Assembly: GCA_020636135.1 (NCBI GenBank)
Contig: JACJYK010000001.1
Span: forward strand, 854,501 to 918,500
Reading direction: 5' to 3'
From: Lewinellaceae bacterium
Lineage (GTDB): Bacteria > Bacteroidota > Bacteroidia > Chitinophagales > Saprospiraceae
DNA: 64,000 nt
The position numbers and the translations under genes were made by a program. The notes below the pieces were generated by a model. The model was given only the letters and a program-made list of their open reading frames with translations, was not told where the DNA came from and ran no database searches. Positions 48,234-57,012 of this stretch are shown in pieces (the first letter of the stretch is position 1; every line of letters starts with the position of its first letter).

Positions 48234-50864
48234 ATGCGTGGATTGCCAGTGATTCTGTGGTTAAGCGTGGGGCTTTCAGCCTTAGGTGCACAGCCGTTTC
48301 AGTTTTTGCCGGAACTTAAGTCCATTACCTACCAGGAAGGCGAATTGTTCCTGGCCAAACCGGATTTTGGCTATAGTTTCGAAGGCAAAGCCACGCCAAA
48401 CAATCAGGTTGCAGTTTCACAATGCCGGGTTGTGCTGGATGACTTTCGAACCATATCACCGGTTCCTGCAGGGAAAGGTCAGGCTAAGCTGCTGCTGGCC
48501 AAAAAAGGTGATAGCAAACACCTGGATGCGGAGTTTGCCAAAGAACTGAATGAGATCGGGGATCAGGGTTATGTGATCAAGGTGGATGTCAAACACATCA
48601 CCGTATTGTCCAATACAGATCAGGGCTTATTTTATGCCATGGTAACCCTCAAGCAATTGTTGCAGCAAAATAAAAGATTACTGATCCCTTGTCTAACGAT
48701 TGTCGACTATCCTTCCATAGCAGTAAGAGCCTGGCAGGATGACATCAGCCGGGGACCTATACCGAACATGGACTTTCTTAAGGAGGAGATCAAGCGACTA
48801 TCCCAGTACAAACTGAATGCCCTGACTTTGTATACGGAGAATGTCTACAAATACAAAAGTCACCCCGATCTGGCTCCCCAGGAGGGAATATCCGAGGATG
48901 AACTTAAGCAGCTGGTTGAGTATGCCAAGCAGTATCATGTTGACATCATCGGCAATCAGCAGTCTTTCGGTCATATGGATAAAGTGCTCAGCATACCCGC
49001 CTACCAGTCACTGGCAGAAACACCCGGTGTTCTTTCTCCTGCGGTTGAAGGTACATATACTTTACTCCAGGATTGGTACGCTGACATAGTTCCCGTGTAT
49101 ACATCACCTTACTTTCTGATCAATTGTGATGAAGTGAGTGGTTTAGGCACCGGTCCCGCTAAGTCGATGCTGGCGACCCAATCGAAAGCGGAAATTTATG
49201 CCGGACACATCAATAAAGTGTACGAGTTGCTTAAACCCTACGGTAAAAGAGTCATGATGTGGGGAGATGTTGCGCTACATAGCCCGGAGATCCTCGATCG
49301 TTTGCCCAAGGACATCATCATGGTTCCCTGGGATTATGCAGCACTGCCATCGTACCGTGCTGAGATAGACCCGATCAAGACTGCCGGATTCCCGTTCTTT
49401 GTTGCTCCGGGAGTAAGCAATTGGGGCCGGATATGGCCGGATATGGAAACGGCATTTGCGAATATTCGTCAGTTTATTTGGGACGGATACCAGACTGGTA
49501 CAGAAGGAGTCATACTGACTACCTGGGATGATGACGGCATAAGTTTATTTGAAGATACCTGGATGCCTCTGATCTGGGGTGGGGCCCTTTGCTGGGCGCC
49601 CAGGGATCCGGTAGATACGGCATTCCGAAGTGAATTCATCCAGTTATTTGACCAGAAGTTTTATCAATTGCCCGAGAAAAGCTTCGGACAGTTGTACATG
49701 GATATGTCCCATCTTGGGGATTACCCTGTGATTGCCGGCCTGTCCAATGCCCTGACCTGGGAAGACCTGATCCAGCTGGACTTTCCCTGGTCTGCTGCCG
49801 ATATTCAGGAAGCAACACTGCAAACCAATGCTTTGCAGAAGCAATTGTCAGAAATTCAGGTTATAAACCACAATCAGATCAATAGCACGGTCGCTGCTGA
49901 GCTGTCACTGGAATGGGTAAGCTGGGTTTTACAAAAACGAATGGTACAGCGTTACCTGGCCGATCACCTGCCTGACGCTTCGATCAATCCGGGTCAGCTG
50001 GATCGCCTGCTTACCAATTTAAGGGGCAATTTGCTCAAGATCCGCTCAAAATACCAGTTGTTGTATAAAGCCGAGAACAGGTCGTATTACCTTGAACATA
50101 ATCTGGAGAAGTTTGATGCCGAACTGGCCCGGATCGTTGAACTGTCCCAGCGGGTCATTTTTATTCCCGATGACAATGCGTTTGGAACCATACGTACGAT
50201 GACCCTGGGCACGGTTATTCCGGGTGAGGAAGTCGTATATACGACGGATGGTACGGATCCGGATGCTTCCTCAACGATCTACCAGGTGCCGGTATTCATG
50301 GACCATTCCGGTACGCTCAAGGCGCGGGTGATCAATGGAAAAGAAATGGGCCCTGTCTTTGAAAAGTACCTGTACGTTCACGATGGTTTTGTCGAAAAGA
50401 TTTCCTTTGATCATCCCTATGCACCACAATATGCAGGCTCCGGACCAGTCACCCTGGTGGATCATCAGGCCGGGACAGAGAATTTTCGCGATGGCAAATG
50501 GCTGGGGTTTGTGGGAGATGATCTGGTTGCCAACCTTCAATTGGAGTCCATGACCCAACTGAAGTCCCTGCACATCTCGTTTCTGGAAAGCCAGACATCC
50601 TGGATATTTTTCCCTACGGAGATCAAGGTTGAAGCTTCAGAGGACGGCGTCCATTATTCCACTATAGGAAAGGTGAACTGGCCACTTAAGCAGGATGAAG
50701 CCGATGTCCAGCGCAAGACGGCATCTTTTCAGTTTCCGGATACCCCGTTTAAGTATATCCGGGTTATGGCCAGAAACGTTGGTGAAAATCCGGCCTGGCA
50801 CGTGTCTCCGGGCGCCCCATGCTGGTTGTTTGTTGACGAGATCAGGATTGAGAAAGCCGAATGA
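48234..50864 (+). CDS. GH20-like beta-N-acetylhexosaminidase, exported
   Basis: The 876-residue protein has a signal peptide (VILWLSVGLSALGAQ). An N-terminal GH20b-like domain (about 25-155) is followed by the TIM barrel, which has KYKSHPDLAPQEG, NQQSFGHMDKVL and the catalytic D-E pair near 299-300 in FLINCDEVSGLG. The usual GH20 motif reads HxGGDE, so the residues before DE differ here. Downstream, a TTDGTDPD chitobiase C-type module and a discoidin-like region (about 645-876) resemble the end of the first fucosidase. It likely removes beta-GlcNAc or beta-GalNAc. It is co-transcribed with the second fucosidase. Confidence 0.85.
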   Translation: MRGLPVILWLSVGLSALGAQPFQFLPELKSITYQEGELFLAKPDFGYSFEGKATPNNQVAVSQCRVVLDDFRTISPVPAGKGQAKLLLAKKGDSKHLDAEFAKELNEIGDQGYVIKVDVKHITVLSNTDQGLFYAMVTLKQLLQQNKRLLIPCLTIVDYPSIAVRAWQDDISRGPIPNMDFLKEEIKRLSQYKLNALTLYTENVYKYKSHPDLAPQEGISEDELKQLVEYAKQYHVDIIGNQQSFGHMDKVLSIPAYQSLAETPGVLSPAVEGTYTLLQDWYADIVPVYTSPYFLINCDEVSGLGTGPAKSMLATQSKAEIYAGHINKVYELLKPYGKRVMMWGDVALHSPEILDRLPKDIIMVPWDYAALPSYRAEIDPIKTAGFPFFVAPGVSNWGRIWPDMETAFANIRQFIWDGYQTGTEGVILTTWDDDGISLFEDTWMPLIWGGALCWAPRDPVDTAFRSEFIQLFDQKFYQLPEKSFGQLYMDMSHLGDYPVIAGLSNALTWEDLIQLDFPWSAADIQEATLQTNALQKQLSEIQVINHNQINSTVAAELSLEWVSWVLQKRMVQRYLADHLPDASINPGQLDRLLTNLRGNLLKIRSKYQLLYKAENRSYYLEHNLEKFDAELARIVELSQRVIFIPDDNAFGTIRTMTLGTVIPGEEVVYTTDGTDPDASSTIYQVPVFMDHSGTLKARVINGKEMGPVFEKYLYVHDGFVEKISFDHPYAPQYAGSGPVTLVDHQAGTENFRDGKWLGFVGDDLVANLQLESMTQLKSLHISFLESQTSWIFFPTEIKVEASEDGVHYSTIGKVNWPLKQDEADVQRKTASFQFPDTPFKYIRVMARNVGENPAWHVSPGAPCWLFVDEIRIEKAE

Positions 50865-50987
50865 CCGGTTATACCCGTATGGAGGAATGGCATAGGCAGT
50901 CTTTTGAAGTAACCTGGTCGTACGCATAACGCTACCTTTTTTCCTGCAGGGCTGGACATGTTGGAGAATTCCTTGTAATTTAAAAGG

Positions 50988-51428
50988 ATGAACCGCATGC
51001 ATCTCATCGCGATTAGTTTTGTTTTTGTTGGACTTTTTCAACGGGTAACCTGGGCACAGGATTCCGAGATGCCGGGCGAAAATCAACCTTACCTTATCAA
51101 GTCCATCTATTTTGGAGGTGGAAGTTATTACATTGACGACGATCAGAAGTCTGCACTGTACCTCTTTCTCAGCGGGGTGATCCTGGAAAATTACGAGATC
51201 CATATTCATAGCCACACCGACAATATCGGAGGTGTGGAATACAATGAATGGCTGTCAAAGATGCGCAGTGAAGCGGTCCGGGAAGCATTGCTCGATCACC
51301 TGGTACCGGAAAACATCATTTTCATCAAAGACCACGGTTTGTTTGACCCCCAATTCAATAATGAGTCCTGGGAAGGACGCCGCAGAAACCGGCGGGTGGA
51401 TGTTGTGCTCTGGCCGAAACCAGCCTGA
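50988..51428 (+). CDS. OmpA-family C-terminal domain protein
   Basis: The 146-residue protein has a signal peptide ending near TWAQ and an OmpA-like peptidoglycan-binding domain: IHSHTDNIGGVEYNEWLSKMR and RRRNRRVDVVLW. It has no barrel part, so it is likely a soluble periplasmic or anchored protein binding the cell wall. A second ATG at residue 4 is equally possible as start. It follows the GH20 gene after 123 bases and may have its own promoter. Confidence 0.85.
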   Translation: MNRMHLIAISFVFVGLFQRVTWAQDSEMPGENQPYLIKSIYFGGGSYYIDDDQKSALYLFLSGVILENYEIHIHSHTDNIGGVEYNEWLSKMRSEAVREALLDHLVPENIIFIKDHGLFDPQFNNESWEGRRRNRRVDVVLWPKPA

Positions 51429-51452
51429 ATTTCAAAACATCATGGGAACCCA

Positions 51453-51483
51453 TAAAAAAAGCCATCTCCGGATGAAGATGGCT
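51453..51483 (-). terminator. Terminator of the tRNA-Lys gene
   Basis: On the minus strand, AGCCATCT pairs with AGATGGCT across an eight-base loop and is followed by a run of seven or more Ts. It begins three bases after the tRNA 3' end. There is no T-run on the plus strand, so it serves the minus-strand transcript. Confidence 0.85.
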
Positions 51484-51486
51484 TGG

Positions 51487-51559
51487 TGATCGTGCTGGGA
51501 CTCGAACCCAGGGCCCACGGCTTAAAAGGCCGTTGCTCTACCGGCTGAGCTACACGATC
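51487..51559 (-). tRNA. tRNA-Lys, anticodon UUU
   Basis: The minus strand folds into a full cloverleaf of 73 bases. The acceptor stem is GATCGTG with CACGATC, the D-arm is GCTC-GAGC, the anticodon stem-loop is ACGGC-CTTTTAA-GCCGT with anticodon TTT, and the T-arm carries GGTTCGAGTCC. The discriminator base is A, and CCA is not encoded. The anticodon UUU reads lysine codons. Confidence 0.97.
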
Positions 51560-51624
51560 GTGTAACTTTTCTTGCAAAGCGACTGCAAAGATACAAACCA
51601 TTTCATTTTTGGCAAGTTGTGATT

Positions 51625-52542
51625 CTATTTTTTGCCTTTTACTATGGAATAGGTTTGTCCTTCTATGCTTAGTTGGGTATTTGGGAAAATAGCCCGGGCT
51701 TCTTCCAGTAGGGGAGTAAGGTCACCGAACCGGCTGGAGTAATGTCCTAACAACAACTGCTGTACTTCGGCCAGGACGGCAATTTGGGCGGCCTGCGCAG
51801 CTGTGCTATGCTTTGTCAGCATGGCTTTTTCTTCAAATTCTTCCGTAAACGTCGATTCATGGTAGAGGGTGTCGGCGCCACGGATTAAAGGGACCAGCGT
51901 TTCATCGTATAAGGTGTCACTGCAGTAGGCATACACATTGGGAGGCGGTGGTGGAGAGGTCGCTTCACGAACGGTAATCCACCGTTCATCGGGAAGTTGG
52001 ATGTCATTCCCGGCCTTCAGGTCCTTAATGTTTGCAATGGTCAGGCCGTATTCATCAATGTAAGCTTTGATCACATTGGGCTTGCTGAATACCTCTTTGA
52101 AGATGAAGCCCCAGGTGGGAATGCGGTGCTGCATCGGGAACGACCAGACTTCATAGTCATCATGGCGTACCAGAAGGTTGAAACCACTTTCCAATTCGTG
52201 AAAATGGAGGGAATACTGCAGAGGTACATCTCCTGCTTCCAGGATCAGGTCCAGGATTGCTTTAAGCCCCTTGGGTCCGTAAATATGGAGACTGTCTTTG
52301 CGCCCCATATGGTTAAAGGAAGTGACCACACCAGGCAACCCAAAGAAATGGTCACCGTGAAGGTGTGAGATAAAAATGTGATGAATGCGACCCCGTTTGA
52401 CGGAATAGTCGATCATGCGCATTTGTGTCCCTTCCCCACAGTCAAGGAGGAAAGAATGATGCTTGATTTTGATGACCTGGGAGGTAGGATGCCGTTGGTG
52501 GGCAGGAACAGCGGAATTATTTCCCAGGATCGTTACTTCCAT
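51625..52542 (-). CDS. rnz: Ribonuclease Z
   Basis: The 305-residue metallo-beta-lactamase-fold endonuclease removes the 3' trailer of tRNA precursors. The zinc motif H60-L-H62-G-D64-H65 is in SHLHGDHFFGLPG; further marks are DCGEGTQ near residue 34-40, the YHESTF segment with a zinc ligand and the C-terminal LGHYSSRF. It starts three bases after the stop of the STAS gene, so the two share a message. It lies 65 bases upstream of a tRNA gene on the same strand. Confidence 0.95.
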   Translation of the reverse strand: MEVTILGNNSAVPAHQRHPTSQVIKIKHHSFLLDCGEGTQMRMIDYSVKRGRIHHIFISHLHGDHFFGLPGVVTSFNHMGRKDSLHIYGPKGLKAILDLILEAGDVPLQYSLHFHELESGFNLLVRHDDYEVWSFPMQHRIPTWGFIFKEVFSKPNVIKAYIDEYGLTIANIKDLKAGNDIQLPDERWITVREATSPPPPPNVYAYCSDTLYDETLVPLIRGADTLYHESTFTEEFEEKAMLTKHSTAAQAAQIAVLAEVQQLLLGHYSSRFGDLTPLLEEARAIFPNTQLSIEGQTYSIVKGKK

Positions 52543-52545
52543 GGA

Positions 52546-52938
52546 TTAATTATCGGTGGCTTCCTCTTCTTCGGCCCCGATTTCCCGCTCCAGTTCTTCC
52601 ATCATCGCATAGTCAATGGCTTCCTGCAGGGTAGGAATGATCGTGAGAATGGATTCAAGCCGGGAGATCTCGATCAATTTTTTTACAGCAGGATGTACAA
52701 TGCCGGTTACGATGAAGGAGCCATAGTCTTTCCAGATGCGGTTAGCCGTAAGGATGGAACTTAGTCCGGAAGAATCGACATAGGCTACTTTGGACAAATC
52801 GAAGATAAGGTTGCGTACGCCTTCGTTGCGCATAAAGACAAACTCCGATTTCAGATTTGGGGCTATCAGCGAGTTCAAATTTTCTTCGTCCAAAGTCAGG
52901 ACGGAGTACTTATCCTGTTTATCCAGAGAGAATTTCAT
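52546..52938 (-). CDS. STAS-domain anti-sigma-factor antagonist-like protein
   Basis: The 130-residue protein has a STAS domain over about 1-105, with the serine that may be phosphorylated in YVDSSGLSSIL (about S56/S57). Such proteins free a sigma factor by binding its anti-sigma kinase, or act as scaffolds. No kinase or sigma gene is in the window. The C-terminus has an acidic tail (EEEEA). It is first in a unit with rnz. Confidence 0.9.
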   Translation of the reverse strand: MKFSLDKQDKYSVLTLDEENLNSLIAPNLKSEFVFMRNEGVRNLIFDLSKVAYVDSSGLSSILTANRIWKDYGSFIVTGIVHPAVKKLIEISRLESILTIIPTLQEAIDYAMMEELEREIGAEEEEATDN

Positions 52939-52959
52939 GTTACATTACTTTATCGCGTG

Positions 52960-52967
52960 CAAAAATA
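52960..52967 (-). promoter_or_regulatory. Putative -7 element for the STAS-rnz unit
   Basis: On the minus strand this is TATTTTTG, an exact TANNTTTG, 22 bases before the STAS ATG. The -33 position has no clear TTG, so the call is moderate. Confidence 0.5.
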
Positions 52968-53289
52968 ATGGAATTCTAATAATATGGACCACCCTTGTGT
53001 CAGGATCCGCAATTCATTCATCCGGAGGATCCCCAGTGTGCGGAATAAACCTGCTGGCATTTCGGTAAGAAGCGGTACTTAAAACGTTGATCTGCACCAT
53101 AATCGAAAAGAGTTGTTGGAAATGATATTCATTATGTATGCAATTTTGTTTTAATATGTTATATTTCTATTAAACCGTGGCCAGTGGGAGGTTTATGACG
53201 TACTTGTGATGTTACATTACCAAGACAAAATGTCAGTTCGAACCAGTTTGGCATGTTTTTGTTGGGTTAACAGTGGGATTAATTCTCAC
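52968..53289. other. Intergenic region upstream of clpC
   Basis: About 320 bases of divergent spacer between the STAS and clpC genes. It is AT-rich in its right half and holds no gene or clear repeat that I can support. Confidence 0.4.
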
Positions 53290-53321
53290 TTTTTGTAAAA
53301 TAATTGTGATCTTTGGTTTTG
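53290..53321 (+). promoter_or_regulatory. Putative clpC promoter
   Basis: TTTTTG (53290-53295), 18 bases, then TGGTTTTG (53314-53321) resembles the Bacteroidota promoter with one mismatch in the -7 element. The distance to the ATG at 53360 gives a leader of about 30 bases. Confidence 0.4.
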
Positions 53322-53359
53322 ACGGAGTGCGAGCCAAATAAACAACAGGTAAACTATTT

Positions 53360-55903
53360 ATGAACAGCAAGTTTTCATCCGAAGTGAAAAAGATTTTAGG
53401 TTTAAGCCGGGAGGAAGCGGTCCGTCTGGGCCACGACTACATCGGTACGGAACATCTGCTGCTGGGCATGCTCCATGATAAAGACATTCTGGCAGTCAAA
53501 GTCCTGGATTTTATGGATGTAGATTTCTCAGAATTGAAATACAAGATAGAAGAACAGATTCCACCCAAAAGCAACCTCTCCGACTCCCGCATCAAATTGG
53601 GCAGCATCGACCTGAACAAACAAGCTGAAAAAGTACTCAAACTAACTTTCCTGGAAGCGAAAGTGCTTAAAAATGAAGAGATCAGCCCGGAACACCTCAT
53701 GCTGTCTATTCTCAAACACAAGGATAATCTGGCTTCCAGGATCCTGGAAGAGTTTGATGTGGATTATGAATCCTACAAGTCCGAGCTCGAATATGTGAGT
53801 CAGGAACAGGAATTCTCTAAATCCGATTTCTATAGTCAGGCATCTTCCGACTCGGATATTCCGATGGAAGAAGAAAGCTCAACCAAATACAAAAAAGCCA
53901 ACCCCAAGTCCAAAACGCCTGTCCTGGATAACTTCGGCCGGGATATTACCCGCCTGGCAGAAGAGGATAAGCTGGATCCGATCATTGGTCGTGAAGAAGA
54001 GATCGAGCGCGTATCCCAAATCCTGAGCCGCCGTAAAAAGAACAATCCGATCCTGATCGGTGAACCAGGAGTAGGTAAAACAGCCATCGTTGAAGGTCTT
54101 GCACTGCGGATCATGCAGCGGAAAGTTAGCCGTACCTTGTTCAATAAACGCATCGTCATGCTTGACCTGGCTGCTCTCGTAGCCGGTACCAAATATCGCG
54201 GCCAGTTTGAAGAACGCATGAAAGCCATTATGAATGAACTGGAGAAATCACGTGATGTGATCCTGTTCATTGATGAGATCCATACGATTGTTGGCGCCGG
54301 AGGTGCCACGGGTTCATTGGACGCATCCAACATCTTCAAGCCAGCCCTGGCACGCGGTGAGTTACAATGCATCGGTGCATCCACCCTGGATGAATACCGT
54401 CAGCATATCGAGAAAGACGGCGCTCTGGACCGCCGTTTCCAGAAAGTCATCGTCGATCCGCCTAGCGCAGAAGAAGCTATCAGCATACTGACCAACATCA
54501 AAGCGAAATACGAAGAGTTTCATAACGTCACCTATTCCGAGGAGGCCATCAAGGCCTGTGTTATGCTCAGCGACCGCTACATTTCAGACCGGTTCCTGCC
54601 GGATAAGGCCATTGACGTACTCGATGAGGTTGGCGCCCGCGTCCATCTGAAAAACATCCACGTTCCGAAGCACATCGAAGAACTGGAAAAGAAGATCGAA
54701 GAGGCTAAGGAGAATAAAAACATGGCGGTAAAGAATCAGCAGTATGAACAGGCTGCTGACCTGCGCGATTATGAGTCCCGCCTGCAACGCCAGCTGGAGA
54801 AAGCGAAAGAGGAATGGGAAGAAGAATCCCGTTCCAAACGCTATCCGGTATCGGAGGAAGACATCGCCGAAGTCGTGAGTATGATGACCAGTATTCCGGT
54901 CAAGCGCGTTGCACAAAGTGAAAGCAATCGTTTGGTCCATATGACCAAAGACCTGAAGGAGCTGATTATTGGACAGGATGAAGCCATCACCAAGGTATCC
55001 AAAGCCATCCAGCGCAACCGGGTCGGATTGAAGGACCCGAAGAAGCCTATTGGGTCATTCATTTTTCTGGGACCTACCGGGGTAGGGAAGACCGAATTGG
55101 CCAAGGCGCTGGCCAGATACCTTTTTGATACCGAGGATGCCCTGATTCGTATTGATATGAGTGAATACATGGAGAAGTTCTCCGTTTCGCGACTGATCGG
55201 TGCGCCTCCGGGATACGTAGGTTATGAAGAAGGCGGCCAGTTGACAGAAAAAGTACGCAGGAAACCATATTCGGTCATCTTATTGGATGAGATCGAAAAA
55301 GCACATCCGGACGTTTACAACATCCTGTTACAGGTATTGGATGATGGTCAGCTAACCGATGGCCTGGGCCGGAAAGTGGACTTCAAGAATACTTTGATCA
55401 TCATGACCTCCAATATTGGTGTAAGGCAGCTGAAAGATTTTGGTCAAGGGGTGGGATTCGCCACCAAGGCCCGTGTTGAAGCCGCCGAAGAAAATACCCG
55501 GAGTGTCATTCAAACGGCACTCAAGCGTACTTTCTCACCGGAATTCCTGAACCGGATCGACGACGTGGTGATCTTTAATGCACTGGATAAGGATCAGATC
55601 CACCAGATCATCGACATCACACTGAAAGATTTGTACAAGCGGTTAAGCCTGATGGGTTATACCCTTACCTTGTCAGATGAGGCTAAAGATTTCGTTGCCG
55701 ATAAAGGATATGATCCACAGTACGGTGCCAGACCATTGCACCGTGCCATTCAGAAATACCTGGAAGACCCGTTGGCAGAATTCATTTTACAACAGAATCC
55801 GGAGGAAGGAGCCCAGCTGGAAGCTGTCCTTACCGCTGACAAGGAAGGCGTCCGGATCGTATTGGTCAATAAAGTAGAATCATCTGATATCCAGGAAAAT
55901 TAA
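53360..55903 (+). CDS. clpC: ATP-dependent Clp protease ATP-binding subunit ClpC
   Basis: The 847-residue AAA+ unfoldase feeds proteins to ClpP. Two Clp N-terminal repeats cover about 1-145. Walker A of the first ring is GEPGVGKTA near 234-242, and of the second GPTGVGKTE near 570-578. A UVR-type coiled segment (QQYEQAADLRDYE, about 455-470) between the rings distinguishes ClpC from ClpA and ClpB; the middle coiled domain of ClpB is absent. The clamp-loop-type SNIGVRQL segment and the C-terminal D2 domain complete the usual length. Cytoplasmic. Confidence 0.97.
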   Translation: MNSKFSSEVKKILGLSREEAVRLGHDYIGTEHLLLGMLHDKDILAVKVLDFMDVDFSELKYKIEEQIPPKSNLSDSRIKLGSIDLNKQAEKVLKLTFLEAKVLKNEEISPEHLMLSILKHKDNLASRILEEFDVDYESYKSELEYVSQEQEFSKSDFYSQASSDSDIPMEEESSTKYKKANPKSKTPVLDNFGRDITRLAEEDKLDPIIGREEEIERVSQILSRRKKNNPILIGEPGVGKTAIVEGLALRIMQRKVSRTLFNKRIVMLDLAALVAGTKYRGQFEERMKAIMNELEKSRDVILFIDEIHTIVGAGGATGSLDASNIFKPALARGELQCIGASTLDEYRQHIEKDGALDRRFQKVIVDPPSAEEAISILTNIKAKYEEFHNVTYSEEAIKACVMLSDRYISDRFLPDKAIDVLDEVGARVHLKNIHVPKHIEELEKKIEEAKENKNMAVKNQQYEQAADLRDYESRLQRQLEKAKEEWEEESRSKRYPVSEEDIAEVVSMMTSIPVKRVAQSESNRLVHMTKDLKELIIGQDEAITKVSKAIQRNRVGLKDPKKPIGSFIFLGPTGVGKTELAKALARYLFDTEDALIRIDMSEYMEKFSVSRLIGAPPGYVGYEEGGQLTEKVRRKPYSVILLDEIEKAHPDVYNILLQVLDDGQLTDGLGRKVDFKNTLIIMTSNIGVRQLKDFGQGVGFATKARVEAAEENTRSVIQTALKRTFSPEFLNRIDDVVIFNALDKDQIHQIIDITLKDLYKRLSLMGYTLTLSDEAKDFVADKGYDPQYGARPLHRAIQKYLEDPLAEFILQQNPEEGAQLEAVLTADKEGVRIVLVNKVESSDIQEN

Positions 55904-56010
55904 CAGACATCGTGCATGGCATCGGATTTGCTCGTCCTTATCCTGGGATGATTGCAAGGCTTTTGCCCTATTTATGAAACTTACATCAAAGCAATTACCT
56001 TAATAAGTTG

Positions 56011-56018
56011 TAGTTTTG
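56011..56018 (+). promoter_or_regulatory. Putative -7 element for infC
   Basis: TAGTTTTG matches TANNTTTG and lies 31 bases before the infC start codon. No TTG is seen at the -33 position. Confidence 0.45.
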
Positions 56019-56049
56019 TACACTTTTTATTCATTAAACTTTTAAACAT

Positions 56050-56640
56050 TTGGCAAGAGAAACCAACTACAGGAGACCGCAACAAGATAATGCAGGTTAC
56101 CGAGTAAATGATCAGATCCGCGTTAGAGAAATACGACTCGTCGGGGATAATCTGGAGACAATCAGTGGAGAGATAGGAGCTAAAATAGAAACAGGCATTT
56201 ACAATACTTACCAGGCACTTAAATGGGCCGATGAAGTAGGCTTGGATTTGGTCGAGATTTCACCGAATGCAAATCCACCGGTTTGCAGGATTACCGATTT
56301 TAAGAAATTCCTTTACCTCCGGAAAAAGAAAGAGAAGGAAATAAAAGCAAATACTGCCAAAACCGTCATTAAAGAAGTCCGTTTCGGACCGAACACCGAT
56401 GACCATGATTTTGAGTTTAAATTGCGTCACAGCAGGAAATTCCTGGAGGAAGGGGCAAAAGTGAAAGCCTATGTACACTTCAAAGGAAGGACCATCGTCT
56501 ACAAGGACCGTGGTGGTGATCTGCTGGAACGGTTTGTGAAAGAACTGGAGGAGTTTGGCACCCCGGACTCTCCGCCTAAAATGGAGGGACGCCGGATGCA
56601 TGTCATCATCTCTCCGAAAAAGGATACCAAGAAGAAATAA
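56050..56640 (+). CDS. infC: Translation initiation factor IF-3
   Basis: The 196-residue factor binds the 30S subunit and checks start-codon pairing. The N-domain (YRVNDQIRVREIRLVG, residues about 17-32, and LDLVEISPNANPPVCRITDFKKF) and C-domain (KEVRFGPNTDDHDFEFKLRHSRKFLEEG, with later HVIISPKKD) are intact. The start is TTG at 56050; there is no in-frame ATG or GTG near it. IF-3 itself rejects non-ATG starts, so a rare start fits the known feedback control of infC. The gene heads the infC-rpmI-rplT set. Confidence 0.96.
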   Translation: MARETNYRRPQQDNAGYRVNDQIRVREIRLVGDNLETISGEIGAKIETGIYNTYQALKWADEVGLDLVEISPNANPPVCRITDFKKFLYLRKKKEKEIKANTAKTVIKEVRFGPNTDDHDFEFKLRHSRKFLEEGAKVKAYVHFKGRTIVYKDRGGDLLERFVKELEEFGTPDSPPKMEGRRMHVIISPKKDTKKK

Positions 56641-56689
56641 CCTTCAACCTCAGACAAGTCTAATAAGCTTTACTTTGTAAGGTTTTGCC

Positions 56690-56719
56690 TTTGGTATTCA
56701 AATACTTTTTATACCTTTG
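56690..56719 (+). promoter_or_regulatory. Internal promoter for rpmI-rplT
   Basis: TTTG (56690-56693), 18 bases and TACCTTTG (56712-56719), an exact -7 match, lie between infC and rpmI. The leader to the ATG at 56746 would be about 20 bases. It allows ribosomal protein synthesis apart from infC. Confidence 0.65.
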
Positions 56720-56745
56720 CACTCCATCTTAAAATTCGTGTGGTT

Positions 56746-56940
56746 ATGCCAAAGATGAAAACACATTCCAGTGCCAAGAAGCGCTTCAAGCTAACCGGCT
56801 CAGGAAAATTAAAAAGGTTCCACGCAAATCATTCTCACCTGATGCGTAAAAAGACCAAGGTGAGAAAATTGCGGTTGGTCCAGTCATCGCTGATCAGTCC
56901 TGCCGATGAGGCAAGAGTGAAGCGGATGCTGAATATCTGA
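56746..56940 (+). CDS. rpmI: 50S ribosomal protein L35
   Basis: The 64-residue basic protein starts MPKMKTHSSAKKRFKLTGSG and contains KRFHANHSHLMRKKTKVRKLR in parts, both typical of L35. The ATG at 56746 is preferred to a GTG two codons upstream. It binds 23S rRNA in the large subunit. It lies between infC and rplT in the usual order. Confidence 0.97.
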   Translation: MPKMKTHSSAKKRFKLTGSGKLKRFHANHSHLMRKKTKVRKLRLVQSSLISPADEARVKRMLNI

Positions 56941-57012
56941 TTCTGATTTTTTAACGAGAATACAGGTCAAGCACCCAAGTAGGTCCCTGTATTGAACTAA
57001 AAACAAAAGCAC

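Noticed and set aside
53836..54384. A 182-codon minus-strand frame inside clpC
   Set aside because: It is serine- and arginine-rich in the way typical of antisense translation of a conserved gene.
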